A stretch of DNA of 64,000 nt, from assembly GCA_963682025.1 (NCBI GenBank), contig OY821521.1:114178080-114242079 (forward strand), written 5' to 3'. Origin of the DNA: Cordilura impudica (lineage: Eukaryota; Arthropoda; Insecta; Diptera; Scathophagidae). Both the position numbers and the translations under genes were made by a program. Position 1 is the first letter of the stretch, and each line of letters opens with the position of its first letter. Under the pieces are notes generated by a model. The model was not told where the DNA came from and made no database searches. It worked only from the letters and a program-made list of their open reading frames with translations. This document shows, one piece after another, positions 10,165 through 21,055 of this stretch.

Positions 10165-12840
10165 TTTAAACGAATTCAAAATGCTTCACTTGAATGCTAA
10201 TGGCATTTCACTTTACTAAATTAAAACAATTTGAGATACTAATTGAACGAGAAAATATTAAAATAGTGTCTTTGAATGAAACATTTTTTTCAGAAAATCA
10301 TAGACCATATTTTAAAAATTATTATTTATATAGAAGTGACAGAACAGATGCTAGAGGAGGAGGAGTAGCTCTGTTAATTCATAAATCTGTCGCTCATAAA
10401 AACCTCTTTATATCAAACACTTCATCAATCGAAAACATCTCAATTGAAGTTATTATAAATAATTGACCTATTGTTGTATCTTCGTTATGTTCACCAATAT
10501 ATACCCATAACTTCTGTGCTGATATCTTGAACCTAACACCTTCCACCAAAGAATATATAGTTTTTGGTGACCTAAATGCCGAACATTGTTCTTGGAATTG
10601 CCGTTCAAATAATACTGCAGGAATCGCACTCAACAACCTACAGCAATCAAGAAATTATTTCATTCACTATCCTAATAGTCCAACCCTATTCCCCCATCAA
10701 CACAATCGCGAAGCATCCACAGTCGATATTATTTTAAGCAATTCCGCTTTAAATATAGACGTAAAAACAATGGATTACGAAATACCATCAGACCATCGCC
10801 CCCATTATATGTACACTTAAAAGATCAATGGCCTTGCAGGTTGACCTCAATTATTATGATTACAGTGCAACCAACTGGAACATTTATATGATTTTTTTAG
10901 ACAATAAAATCACGTTAAACTGCTTCTTAGTTTCATATATTTCACAGTACTTTCTGGTAATGTGTAATTATTTTGTTGAGTTATTTTAGGTGTAGACGCA
11001 TCCCTTGCTTCGAAAACTACATTTATAAATTTTTGTATTTCCTGATCAATTACTACCTTGGTAGTACAATACCAAGGTAGTACTGTGAAATATATGAAAC
11101 TAAGAAGCAGTTTAAAAGAAAAAGCCAACGATCTTCAAATATAGCCGAGCAAACTTTTTATAATCAATGTACTAAGTTTCTAAGTAACATGATTGATAAA
11201 ACTATTAATTCGGAACACAATAAGAAATGGTGTCAATTATTATCCAATTTAAAACCAGGTGATAAATAATTTGGAGAATAAGCAGGAACTTGCGAGGAAA
11301 AGGAAAAAATCAAATCTCTCAGTTTGATGTTGGAAATACAAGGATAACATCTGATAAGGACAAGGCTGAAGTCCTAGCAAATACATTTGTCAAAGCAAAT
11401 AACCTCACTTCGAATTACAACCACTAAGCGGATATAGTAATAAATACAACAGTAAATAATTTTAAGAACGAAAGTCCTTGTTCTGAATCAATAATTAATA
11501 CATCTCTAGAAGAAGTAATGAATATTGTCTCACCAATAAAACCCTCAAAATTCCTGGTTTGGACAACGTTCCCAAACTGCTCTTAAAGAAACTACCACTC
11601 AAAGCTCTAAAATTACTGGTTATAATATTTAACAGATGCATCAAACTCAACTATTTCCCAAACCATTTCAAAAACGCTAAGGTTATAGCTATCAACAAAC
11701 CAAGTAAGCCAAAAAATAACCCAAATAGCTACAGACCTATTAGTCTATTAAGTAACTTAGGTAAAATATTTGAAAAATACTACATTCTCGTCTTAGTGAA
11801 TTTGTAACGACCAATTCTATTGTTGCTAAAGAACCATTTGGATTTAAAAAAGGGCATAGCACTACTTACCAAATAAACAGGATTAAAAATCAAATAATCA
11901 CCAATAAAAACAATAAACGTTCAACGGGTCTAATATTGTTAGATATCGAAAAAGCGTTTGACACCGTTTGGCATAATGGCCTAGTATTTAAACTTCTTGA
12001 TGAAAATATACCAAAATATTTATGCAAACTTATTTCAGATTTCATTCACGGCAGAAGCTTTAAAGTTGCGATTAATAATGAAACATCATCTCCAAAAACC
12101 ATTACCACAGGGTTACCTCAAGGATCAGTCTTGTCGCCATTGCTTTACTCAATATATACATCCGATTTCAAAGTCTCGAAATATATGAAAATTGCTTACT
12201 ACGCAGATGATACTGCGTTAATTTCTTCAAACAAACTTACAAGTGCACTCCTGAAGAAAATGGAAAAGGGACTTGTAAATTGCAGTAAATATTTTCACAA
12301 ATGGAAAATCTAAGTTAATCCAAACAAGACCCAAGCAATAATTTTTCCGTTCAACAAATCTCCCAAAAGACTGCCAGGACGTCATCTTCATTTGGAAATA
12401 ATACCATAAATGTACTTAATAATGGAGTTGTCTTGGACAAAAAGCTTACTTTTAAACAACATATTATGGCTACGTGCCAAAAAGCTATAAAATCATTTAA
12501 AGCATTATGGCCACTACTAAATAGAAGGTCATTTCTAAACCCCCAAAAACAAAAATCTCCTCTTCAAAAGTGTTATAAGGCCAATATTAACATACGCGTG
12601 TCCTCTTTGGAGTGACGCTGCCAACTGCCACCTAAAATGCTTACAAATTATACAAAACAAATGTCTTAAAATGATAAATAAAAAGCCCTGGAGGTATTCT
12701 ACAAATCTTCTTCATGAAGAAACAGGTTATGAAAAAATTATCGATTTCATAACAAGGATTAATAACAATTACTTTGCCAAAATTGAAAATTCCTCTTACC
12801 CACTGATAAGAGAATGTAGAGAAATAACGTAAGATTAAAA
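10151..12840 (+). pseudogene. LINE ORF2 (endonuclease + RT), multiply broken
   Basis: Endonuclease motifs are present: SLNETFF, GDLNAEHCSW (10569-10598) and SDHRP near 10790. A frame break lies at about 10205-10220 and a TGA at 10464-10466. After the inverted segment the linker resumes at 11079. There are stops at about 11268 and at 11425-11427, the latter shared with copy A. RT pieces 11559-11807, 11936-12313 and 12433-12615 carry LDIEKAFDTVWHNGL, TGLPQGSVLSPLLY and YADD. Single-base indels separate the pieces. The gene is dead. Confidence 0.85.
10912..11112. repeat. Fold-back inversion inside LINE copy B
   Basis: Bases 10917-10951 are the reverse complement of 11079-11112 (the TACTGTGAAATATATGAAAC region). 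The inverted arm continues to about 11067 and there corresponds, reversed, to the first 50 bases of this window in copy A. At the turn sits ACTACCTTGGTA...TACCAAGGTAGT, a perfect short hairpin. The segment is therefore an inverted, partly duplicated slice of the LINE's own linker region. Confidence 0.85.
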
Positions 12841-13128
12841 AGAAATGACTAAATTCAAAATTATATGCTTATAAAGGTCTATTATTTCCAATAAAACTTC
12901 TATAAGCACATAAATATTTTCAGATAGTATTTGAATTTTTTAAATCATATAAAGATTTTTTCTTCCCATTTTCCTTTAAAAATCATTTAAAAATAAAATA
13001 AAAACTATTTAATATCTTTAGATCCTATATATTATTTGTTGCAATATCTATATGTAAAGATAAGATCTCATATGTGAATATCAATTTTGTTAAAATATGT
13101 AAATAAAGGAAGAATATATAATTGAAAA

Positions 13129-14893
13129 CATTGAAATTGCAATATTAATTTTTAATTTCAAACTGTTCTTTGATATAACTGCTAAATATAATATTAATTT
13201 TGATATACAGATTAGTACGACTATTTCTTAATAGATATTGTAGCAAATTGATCGGCAAATACTTTCAGATCTTATTAATAAATTGGTTTTACACGCTCTC
13301 TTTAAAATAATTATTGATGCAGGAAGCATCAAAACGCTCTCGGTATCAAATTTGTTTATACTGTATTAAATATAAAAACTAATTAATCTACATATTTTCA
13401 TAAAATAATGAATAGATTTGAGGAATTTTATGAATACATTAAATTTGTTTTCTTTAAAAGAAATCCTGATGAAGAACATATTTATAGATTTTCATAAAAG
13501 TCAATTTGACATCAAGAGTACCCCACGTTAATTTCAGAAAATAAGTCCAGAATATTATTTTTTGAATTATTAAAATATTATCAACAAGTTTTATCGAAAT
13601 CCTTCCACAAATATATATTTCCAAATTTTGTTTAAAAAAAATGTAAATCTCCTTAAATTTGACTTTTGACCTTAAAGAGAGACTGTTTATAGTGTTTCAA
13701 TTTAGCATTAATTTATAAGATTGAGAACTTATATCAAGTAGTATAATATTTTGACAAAAAATATTTGAAATATGAAAACACCAAAAAAATGTAGCCTTAA
13801 AGTAGAAAAAGTATGAAAAATCACATTTCTCTTCAAATCCGCTGAAATAAAAACGCTGCCCCGCCAACTTTGTATTTGCATTTGTAATCACATATATTTT
13901 GTTAATAAGACCTTAAAGTCCAATCGTTGATTTCGGTAAATTTCTTGAACAAAATTTTTTAAAAAGTAAATTACCGTTTTGACATTAATTTAGAACGGCA
14001 TAACAATAGACGAGATGCAAAATACTTAACATGAGATCATTTTGGGATCAGGGAATGCAAAAATGTTGTTGTTGTAAATTATTTCAATGTCTTTAAAAAT
14101 GTGAGCTCGATTTTATTAATCAAGTGGTCTGCGATGCATTTATTGACTGGGGAACTTGATATAACTTGGATGTTTTTGAACCGATAATAGAATTTGTTTT
14201 TTTATTAGAAAGATAATTTACTCTAGATTATAGCTTATTAATTAAATTGAAGCGCAATCATTAATATCAACATTTTTATGAAAAATGATTTTTTTGATAA
14301 GCGTTGTCCGATTTTGCTCAAATTTTGCGCACTAAAGTTTTAGATCCAGTGTCACAATAATCGACCAATAATTTTTATCACACAAACCGCTGTCACCCTA
14401 ATGTACGTACATATGTTAAGAAAAACAACAAATACATTAAACATTTTTTTTTTCTAGTTTTTCACATTTTTAATCATATCTCGTGACCCTTAGGACCGAT
14501 TTTGATGATTTCAAATAGCAACTCCTTCGGAATGTTAATAAACGATTTTATGCAAAAGCGAAGAGTCTAGATTAGTTATTGACGGTGTGATCGTGATCTC
14601 CACAGACCGATAGTCTTCGCAAATTCAACTTCCCTTGTTATAAGGATCAAGAAAATATATGGTGTTTGGGTTCTCAGGAATTTATTCAATGGGTTGTTTA
14701 AATTCATTAGGGGGCTCTTTCTATGAGATCATGTGATAATAACATTTCCAATATTAAAGATACTTACAATCCGTTTAAAAATATTACTCAATCTTGTAAA
14801 TTATTTCTTATTTATGTACTTGAAATGAGGTATTTAATTTTTTAGTATTACAAGACGAACCAACCATTCATTTACACGTTAATATGAACATAA
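13129..14893. other. AT-rich intergenic DNA, no gene seen
   Basis: About 1.8 kb without a credible open frame, RNA gene or element boundary. Stretches such as GCGTTGTCCGATTTTGCTC (near 14300) and TATCTCGTGACCCTTAGGACC (near 14478) look like old dispersed repeats but could not be assigned. Confidence 0.5.
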
Positions 14894-16033
14894 CTAAGAA
14901 ATAAAGAATTGAATTGCTAGAGAAAAATGATCAGAGCCAACAAATTCGTTTGGAATTTTTCCGTGTATAGAACAAAACTCTTCAGAGGGTAATTTATATG
15001 TACTAGTGACCTGTATAGACTTTTCTTCCTTTCTCATCGATCGTGATTTTAAAATGTGATCCACTGTAATCCATTGAGTTTGATAAGTTGAAACACATTC
15101 TGGTCCAAAATCAATAGCTTCCAATTGAAAGAACTCCATTTTACATTGATCACCTTCTCTTTCTACAGTATTTAAGGCAGGTTTAAGCAGAGCGGTTAAT
15201 ATCTCGAAGGGATGACTATTTGGCGTAAAATTAAAATCGCCTGACAATATGACCGGCAACCGGATTTGGCTGGAACTACGCGAATCAAAAGGAGGAACGA
15301 TGCAGAATTCAATAATTGCATTCAATAACTTATTTACTTGTGAAATACGCACATCTTCTCGTTTTGGATTGTACAACAAATGCGTCGTCGCAACTATGAA
15401 CTGTGTGACTGCGGGATCATCGAGTATTTGAAATTTAGCCATTATAGCAATATTTTCACGATTAAGTGTGGGAACTTCATCCGTGTAATATTCCACACAT
15501 TGTTCTGAGATTAATTTAAATTTGCTTCTATCGTAAATTATAGCGCATCCATCACTGCGTGTTCCAGTCTTCTTTTTAAAAACATACTCCAATTGACGTT
15601 TTCTTCCTTTACCGTCCCCACTGACAATGCTGAACTGGTCTACCAAATTTTTAAGATGATCGTATTGCATTTCTTGTAAACACATTATATCTGGTTGCAG
15701 TTGAGCAACTTCTTCCTTAAGCCTGGTAAGTCGATTCTCCCAACGCAAAAACATATTGTCAATATTGTAATAAAGATGGATATGTTCCACTAGTAAATCT
15801 TGTGCTAATATGTTGTGTGACAAGAGTCTGTATTGAGTGGGTTTGTTGTCATATAGCATTTTCAATTTTGAAAGCTCTTTTTGCCATTGTCGCTGCATTT
15901 TAATTGCCGACTTCGTTTTTGTGGATTTCCTTCCACGTATTGAGGATGTTAGGTAATTTGTTGTTGAATATAATTTAACACAAAGAAAATTTTTAAAAAC
16001 CTCTGCAATTCTATGCAGCGGGACTATTAACAT
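14894..16033 (-). CDS. angel: Protein angel homolog (EEP-family phosphoesterase)
   Basis: This is a single-exon gene of 379 codons from the ATG at 16033 to the TAG at 14894. The frame extends two codons further only with a TTG. It belongs to the exonuclease-endonuclease-phosphatase fold, CCR4/Angel branch. Visible active-site motifs are LLSHNILAQDLL (about 69-80), CLQEMQ with the metal-binding glutamate (about 121), ATTHLLYNP (216-224), SGDFNFTP (264-271), TVDHIL (about 323-328) and GSDHFSLAI (366-374). All expected catalytic residues are present and there are no stops or frameshifts. The first 50 residues are basic and hydroxylated with few acids, so a mitochondrial targeting peptide is possible. 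Known relatives act on RNA 3' ends: human ANGEL2 removes 2',3'-cyclic phosphates, and others resemble deadenylases. It is the only convincing host gene here. Confidence 0.93.
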   Translation of the reverse strand: MLIVPLHRIAEVFKNFLCVKLYSTTNYLTSSIRGRKSTKTKSAIKMQRQWQKELSKLKMLYDNKPTQYRLLSHNILAQDLLVEHIHLYYNIDNMFLRWENRLTRLKEEVAQLQPDIMCLQEMQYDHLKNLVDQFSIVSGDGKGRKRQLEYVFKKKTGTRSDGCAIIYDRSKFKLISEQCVEYYTDEVPTLNRENIAIMAKFQILDDPAVTQFIVATTHLLYNPKREDVRISQVNKLLNAIIEFCIVPPFDSRSSSQIRLPVILSGDFNFTPNSHPFEILTALLKPALNTVEREGDQCKMEFFQLEAIDFGPECVSTYQTQWITVDHILKSRSMRKEEKSIQVTSTYKLPSEEFCSIHGKIPNEFVGSDHFSLAIQFFIS

Positions 16034-16480
16034 TTCCAAGAACCGCTTTTTAATTTGATTCGATTTTCTTCAGTTTTAGAAACTGCTTTAAAATTTGATA
16101 TTAAAATTAAATTAACACACGTATGTTGTGAGATTAGTAGAAATTCATTATTTAAAAAGCGGGTACCCTCTTTTTTCGGGTATCGATTACTTAAAAATGT
16201 CCACATTTCTCAGTTAAAATACGTACACGCAAACAAAACTAGTGATAAATTATCTTACGTAGTTGTTTACATAAAAGCAAAAAACTGAAGTTAACATTTG
16301 TAAAATAAATATTATTAGGGAATTTATAAGGTGTACTAAAGTTGTAAGTTGTAAAGAAATACAAGACGTCAAATAGTATATGTATATGTGAACATATATA
16401 CAACAATCTGAAAAAATTCAAATAAAAGTAAAATATTTGTTCTTTTACACAAAAACCTACCTGAATATAATTATTTCCGG
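16034..16480 (-). promoter_or_regulatory. Upstream region of angel (probable promoter/5' UTR)
   Basis: About 450 bases separate the angel start from the inverted-repeat element at 16481. No clear TATA box or initiator could be assigned. The region is AT-rich, and the plus-strand frame at 16055-16288 starts with a non-ATG codon and resembles nothing known. The placement as promoter is by position only. Confidence 0.4.
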
Positions 16481-18448
16481 CTTAAGTCTAGTTAAGTGCC
16501 TACTCCCCAATTTCTTTACTTTTTTGGAGGTGTTAGGGGCTGTTGGTGCGATTTAGGTTAAATAGTTTTTTTTCGGTCGGACCTATTTTCGGAGTTATGG
16601 ACCGACAAAAGTTTGGGCTGATCCTATCCTAATCAAAATCACTCGCTGATTACGAAAATCGATACCAGAAGGGAGGAAATTGCCCCTGGGCGGGCCCAGG
16701 AGGCCCCAAAAAGGGACCCAAGGTTGCGAAAAAATCAAGTATTATTTGAAATTCCATTTTTTTTTATTAGTGAGAGGCCACCCTCATCCTCCATCTCCCA
16801 CTTAACTATGTCTGACGGTATAATAAAATTCATAGCGATGTGGTTGTGTCAACAGTCAAATCATGAATGAGAAACATCAGCAATTCGATTAAAAATGAAA
16901 ATTATTAACGGTATTAGGTATAAATCTTGTTTAGGTGCAGTGCTCCCATTTGTTTCAAATTTGAAAGACAGGGGATATTACAGTTTGAAAATGTTAATAA
17001 AAGATAAATAAAAAATTATTTCGAAAAAATCGCGCGATTCTATTAAAAATGAAAACTATTAATGGTAATAGGTATAAATGTAGTAAAATGAAAACTATTA
17101 ACGGTATTAGGTATAAATCTTGTTTATAAAACACATTTTTTTATTTTTCCTACTGGAGGAGAAAACCCTTAAGAGCGGCCGCAGGCCGCCACGCAGGAAA
17201 ACTTTAGTATGCGAAGCCAGATTTCAATACTTAATAATAAAAATAAGAAAACTATTGATTTTCCCTTTTACGGAATGTTTACATCTAATTTAAACATTTT
17301 CTAAAAGGGAAAACCATTACCTCTTAATTATAAAAATAAGAAAACTGAAATGAGAGATAAAGCCAGTTTCTAATATTGCTAATGTCAGCTAAGGCCATGA
17401 TGAAAAAAAATGACTATCTCCCTATTGAATGAGAGATAAAGCCATCATGGCCTTATCTCACATGGTATTAAAGCGTATAATCTGTCAAACCTGCATCGAT
17501 AAAATTTTTAAAAAAAAAAAATTTTTTTTTCATTTTCGAATAAATTACAAAAAAAAACAACAGTATCCAAAAATTATTCTATTTTCTTAATGCTCTCCGA
17601 TTTCCCTTTCATTTGAATACCCACACTTATAAAATGGATCAGGCCCCTAATGTTAGAGGGGGCTGGGGACACTTGGGACCACGCCCCAAATTTTTTTCTT
17701 TTTTTTTTATCTCCATAAAATTTCCGGAAGTTTGAGTACCCCTTCTGGTATCGATTTTCGTAATCTCCGGATTAATTCCAGGAGGGGGTCATTTTCCATT
17801 TTTTTTTGGCGGTGCGCCCCATAAAGTGCAATTTTGCCAAAGTTTGACCTTGATTTGTACATAACTTTGGTAATTATTATCGGATTTCAGCAACATATGT
17901 ATCATTGGAAAGCTTTCTTGAGTGCCTTTCATTTGGTATTTCAGAATTTTAAATACATTAACCCATTATGAACCTATTGATTTTTTTCACGATTTTTTTT
18001 TCGGTAACGTCCCATTATCTCATAAAATGATCGATATAATGTTGGTATTTACACCAACTGAGTGATAAGTGGGTCCACTAGCTTCATTTCGATGTATGTT
18101 TAGGACCGGAGATATTGGGATTTTCCCTACACTTTTTAATTTTTTTTCCCCCGAAATTAACCCTTAATATATTATACTATTATTCTACTCTTATTTATTT
18201 GTACTAGTATCTACTATTATTCTACTCTTATTTATCCGTCGTACTATGAAAAATGAACAAATTTTTCGACTGCGGCGCTTTTCGAACAAAAATTTTGCAA
18301 ATACATTTTCTATTTTTATGCCCAACTCAACCCATAATATATTATACCATTATTCTACTCTTATGTATCCCTGCTATTATGAAATTTTGGATTCCGAAAA
18401 TAGTTCAGACTCGTCACAGGAAGTGAAAAAAATGTTACAAATGAATAG
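16481..18448 (+). repeat. Left arm of a long inverted-repeat element
   Basis: Bases 16481-16615 and 17838-18240 are the inverted partners of about 26430-26950. Shared landmarks include TTCGGTCGGACCTATTTTCG, CAACATTATATCGATCATTT (on the opposite strand) and TAACCC-TTATTATACTATTATTCTAC. Between the two parts of this arm lies an unrelated 1.2-kb insertion, 16616-17837. The inner part, 18241-18448, encodes a short acidic stretch (DSENSSDSSQEVKK). The element resembles a non-autonomous DNA transposon with very long terminal inverted repeats. Its family is unknown. Confidence 0.75.
16648..17765. repeat. Palindromic insertion with 26-bp inverted ends
   Basis: GATTACGAAAATCGATACCA at 16648 and onwards is repeated in inverse at 17739-17765. 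It lies inside the left arm. The interior has tandem copies of a TATTAACGGTATTAGGTATA unit (near 16900, 17055 and 17100), a hairpin around 17257-17316 (TTTTCCCTTTTACGGAATGT and its inverse) and a GCGGCCGCAGGCCGCC palindrome near 17175. It looks like a small fold-back transposon. No coding sequence is present. Confidence 0.65.
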
Positions 18449-18848
18449 TGTAATGTACCACAATACCATCCCTAGTATTACACAGCTGTTAGCTTAAGTA
18501 AAGTGTTATACTATGTAAACAGCTGTTATTTAAAGCATAATTTATAACATATGATTAGGATTAAGTTTAGGATTAAAAATGTAAATAATAAAATAGCTTT
18601 AAGTTCCGTTAGTTTTATTTATAAGTAGGCTTAAGTTTGTAAATGAAATCTATTATGAAACTCAATTCAGCCGAGCAATTGGCTAATTTTAAATTTATTT
18701 AAAACCAGCACTAATAGAAAGTGCTCCTGCCTTTGGCAACTTTTTAGTGTCGGCAAAATTTTCCAAAAAGAACCAGTGGCGTTTGAAACGCCGGTCACTT
18801 TTCAGTATTTAATATTTGAAAAACCTACAACTTACTAAATACTTTATA
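18449..18848 (+). repeat. Gypsy-2 5' LTR
   Basis: It is the 400-bp direct repeat of 25908-26307, starting TGTAATGTACCAC and ending ACTTTATA. A CTGCCTTTGGCAAC segment and the inverted GGCGTTTGAAACGCC hairpin are conserved in both copies. Confidence 0.92.
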
Positions 18849-18902
18849 TGGCGATCCTGCCTAGTTTGGCCAAAATTTCTGTGCTGGGCATAGACGAAAC
18901 TG

Positions 18903-19199
18903 ATGCAGCCAACAACACGGTTAACACATTGGACAGCACAACAGCCGCAGCCTATATCAATAGAAGAATACTTGAGACGACAACAACAAAGGGCTGAAAA
19001 GAAGCTGACAACAATACCAGTGACGCAGAAACCCAAAAGACAAAGGGCTGGCAAGCTGGTGAAACTGCGCAAAAAATTAGCTGACCTCAAGCGACGCGTT
19101 AATGCTGAGAACCCTCCACCATGGAGCATAGCGTCGGAGATTTGGAAGAATATTGACAGCATAGAAGAAGAATTGCTGACAAAAAAACAGAAAAAATAA
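18903..19199 (+). CDS. Small basic leader ORF of Gypsy-2, function unknown
   Basis: The frame has 98 codons and begins at an ATG 55 bases after the 5' LTR, well upstream of gag. The product is basic and helical: EEYLRRQQQRAEKKL, then KPKRQRAGKLVKLRKKLADL, then a PPPW turn and a KK-rich end. There is no domain I recognise. Its GC content is higher than the surrounding AT-rich DNA, which suggests coding constraint. It could be a nucleic-acid-binding accessory protein or a separated N-terminal piece of Gag. Confidence 0.5.
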   Translation: MQPTTRLTHWTAQQPQPISIEEYLRRQQQRAEKKLTTIPVTQKPKRQRAGKLVKLRKKLADLKRRVNAENPPPWSIASEIWKNIDSIEEELLTKKQKK

Positions 19200-19619
19200 A
19201 ACATTATGATAAAAAAAAAAATTTTCTACTGCTTTTAACGAAAAGTCAAAACTTTACTTATATTAATAAAATAATGAATTTAAAATAAAAACATTTTTAC
19301 ATGATTGTATTAAAACTACAAAAACTAAAATAAAACACATATATATCTTTATTTTTGATATCTTTATTACAAAAAAAAAAAATGAAATCACTTTTTACAT
19401 TACAAATAGCATGAATTGCAAAACAAAAAAAAAAGTCAAAACTAAACATACATATATTTCATATATTAATATATATTTCAAAAAAAAAAAAAAAAAACTG
19501 TACACTTATTTAAACACAAAAAACACATTCATTAAACAAAACAAAAACAAACAGAGAATCATACTAAAACTAACTTGAAATTAAACACTTAAAATTCAGG
19601 AAGAAAATAAAACAAATTT

Positions 19620-20075
19620 TTTAGTATTTTTTTATATAAGCTGCTTGGTCATAGTTTATTAAAACACAGTTTTATATTTTCGCCAACGTTTCGTCAAACA
19701 GTTGTTGACATCTTCAGGGCTAATTTTTTATATTAAATATAATACAAATATACAATAAGTAAAACAATAGAAATTTACACAATTAAAGATATTTTACATT
19801 AAACTATTTTTCTACGTCAATTCTAAGGTTCTAATAAGGCGTTGTAAGCCGCGCTTATATTGTCAAAATCTTCTTTTTTGTTTACTGTTTTGCTTTGGTA
19901 CATTTTGATGTAGAGGCTTTCTAATGTCAATCGTTTGTTTTGTTTAGTTTCTTTGTCTAAAATTTTTGTTGTTGTAAGGTCAGCTGTGTGGTTTTTATCT
20001 ATCATGTGTTGTGCCAAAGCTGTGTTTGGTTTTTTTTGTTCTATTGTTTTTGCATGTTCTTTTTGCATTTGTTTT
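19620..20075 (-). mobile_element. Penelope-like element, 3' fragment
   Basis: On the minus strand, an open frame at 19823-20068 encodes NTALAQHMIDKNHTADLTTT and KRLTLESLYIKM, followed by NKKEDFDNISAAYNALL. This is the usual C-terminus of Penelope-like proteins, the end of the GIY-YIG endonuclease. The 3' UTR that follows contains CTGAAGATGTCAACAACTGT and GACGAAACGTTGGCG, the sequence commonly found after Penelope-like ORFs. The fragment is truncated on its 5' side near 20075. It sits in the Gypsy-2 leader. Confidence 0.75.
19682..19720 (-). ncRNA. Hammerhead-like motif in the Penelope-like 3' region
   Basis: Read on the minus strand: GCC, then CUGAAGA, a stem GUCAA/UUGAC with a 7-base loop, then GAAA, a palindromic ACGU, U, and GGC. 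The GCC/GGC pair would form stem I and ACGU a minimal stem III. One extra U between CUGAAGA and the stem departs from the ideal. Hammerhead ribozymes are known in Penelope-like elements; activity of this copy is not shown. Confidence 0.45.
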
Positions 20076-20286
20076 ACAAAAACAAATTTTTAATTTTATT
20101 GCAAGATAAATTCAAAAAACAATATATATATATTTAATTGCAAATAGGAAATAAACACTATAACACTTTATTTTATTTTATATTATACACTTCAACATAA
20201 TATTATAATTAAACATTGAATACTTTGTACAACAAATTAACAAACACATTTAATAATTACAGAAAACTAAAACAGATGACATATAA

Positions 20287-20778
20287 AGGTGCTATTACAC
20301 GATGTGTTTTTTACATATGTACTGTCACTTTTTTTATCCATATGAAATTCCGCACGTTTGTCAAAATTATCGTTTACATACGATTCATAATTTTTGCTCT
20401 CACACGTGCATATGTATTTGCATATGACATAACCTCTAAATGTAAACAACAGCTGATTTAATTTGTGAATTTACAAAAATTTATTATTAAAAAAAAAGTT
20501 ATATATATTTTAATTGTTAATTAATATTAAACAATTTATTTTTCTTTCAATATTAATCTTTATAATTTACTCTGTTTTTCTTTCGCCACAAGCAGTGTTG
20601 TATTTTCATATGTTTGTCGTGCCCAAACAGAACCTGTTCTAATTGAAAAATGTACATGTGACTTTCCTCGTGTAATGTACATAAACAATGTTTCGTATGT
20701 ATCACACGATGTGTATAACTTTTGTTGTGGGAAAATTTGACAGTACATATGTAAAAAATACATCGTGTAATAGCACCT
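20287..20778. mobile_element. 492-bp MITE with 40-bp TIRs and TAA target duplication
   Basis: The ends AGGTGCTATTACACGATGTG and onwards (20287) and ...CATCGTGTAATAGCACCT (20778) are inverted repeats over about 40 bp. TAA lies immediately outside on both sides (20284-20286 and 20779-20781). A TAA duplication is typical of PIF/Harbinger-derived MITEs. There is no coding sequence. It is inserted in the leader of Gypsy-2. Confidence 0.85.
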
Positions 20779-21055
20779 TAAGAGATGGTAAAAACAGAAT
20801 ACATAGAATTTTTTTATGATAACCAAAAAGCGCACAGTGATGCCAAGTTTAATAAATACACTTGAAAAATTTATAAATGAAATTAAACATTTTTTTTTTA
20901 ACAATTTTATGATTAAATTAATTTAATATTCTTTATATTTGAAAATGAAATACATTAAAAAGAGAAAAATTCTTTATTATTGCAATAAAAAAAGATTATC
21001 ATTTAAAATTTAATTAACTTAATATTTTTAATTTGAAAATTATTATATACGGCAA

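Larger units (their letters stand above)
8990..13128 (+). mobile_element. Jockey-like LINE, copy B (near full length, rearranged)
   Basis: It carries ORF1, an endonuclease, RT and a 3' UTR in order on the plus strand. From 11079 on it is a diverged copy of LINE copy A. It contains several frameshifts, nonsense codons and a local inversion at about 10912-11070. The 3' UTR (12840-13128) lacks the Gypsy-1 insertion and so acts as the comparison for the empty site. Confidence 0.9.

Noticed and set aside
1..13128. Segmental duplication explaining LINE copies A and B
   Set aside because: Flanks beyond the common 3' ends (6932 and 13129 onward) are unrelated.
16055..16288. Plus-strand open frame of 77 codons upstream of angel
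   Set aside because: It begins with TTG, has no recognisable motif and lies in the presumed promoter.
18241..18448. piggyBac transposase N-terminus
   Set aside because: The acidic DSENSSDSSQE run is suggestive, but no catalytic domain, no CCC-type TIR and no TTAA duplication were found.
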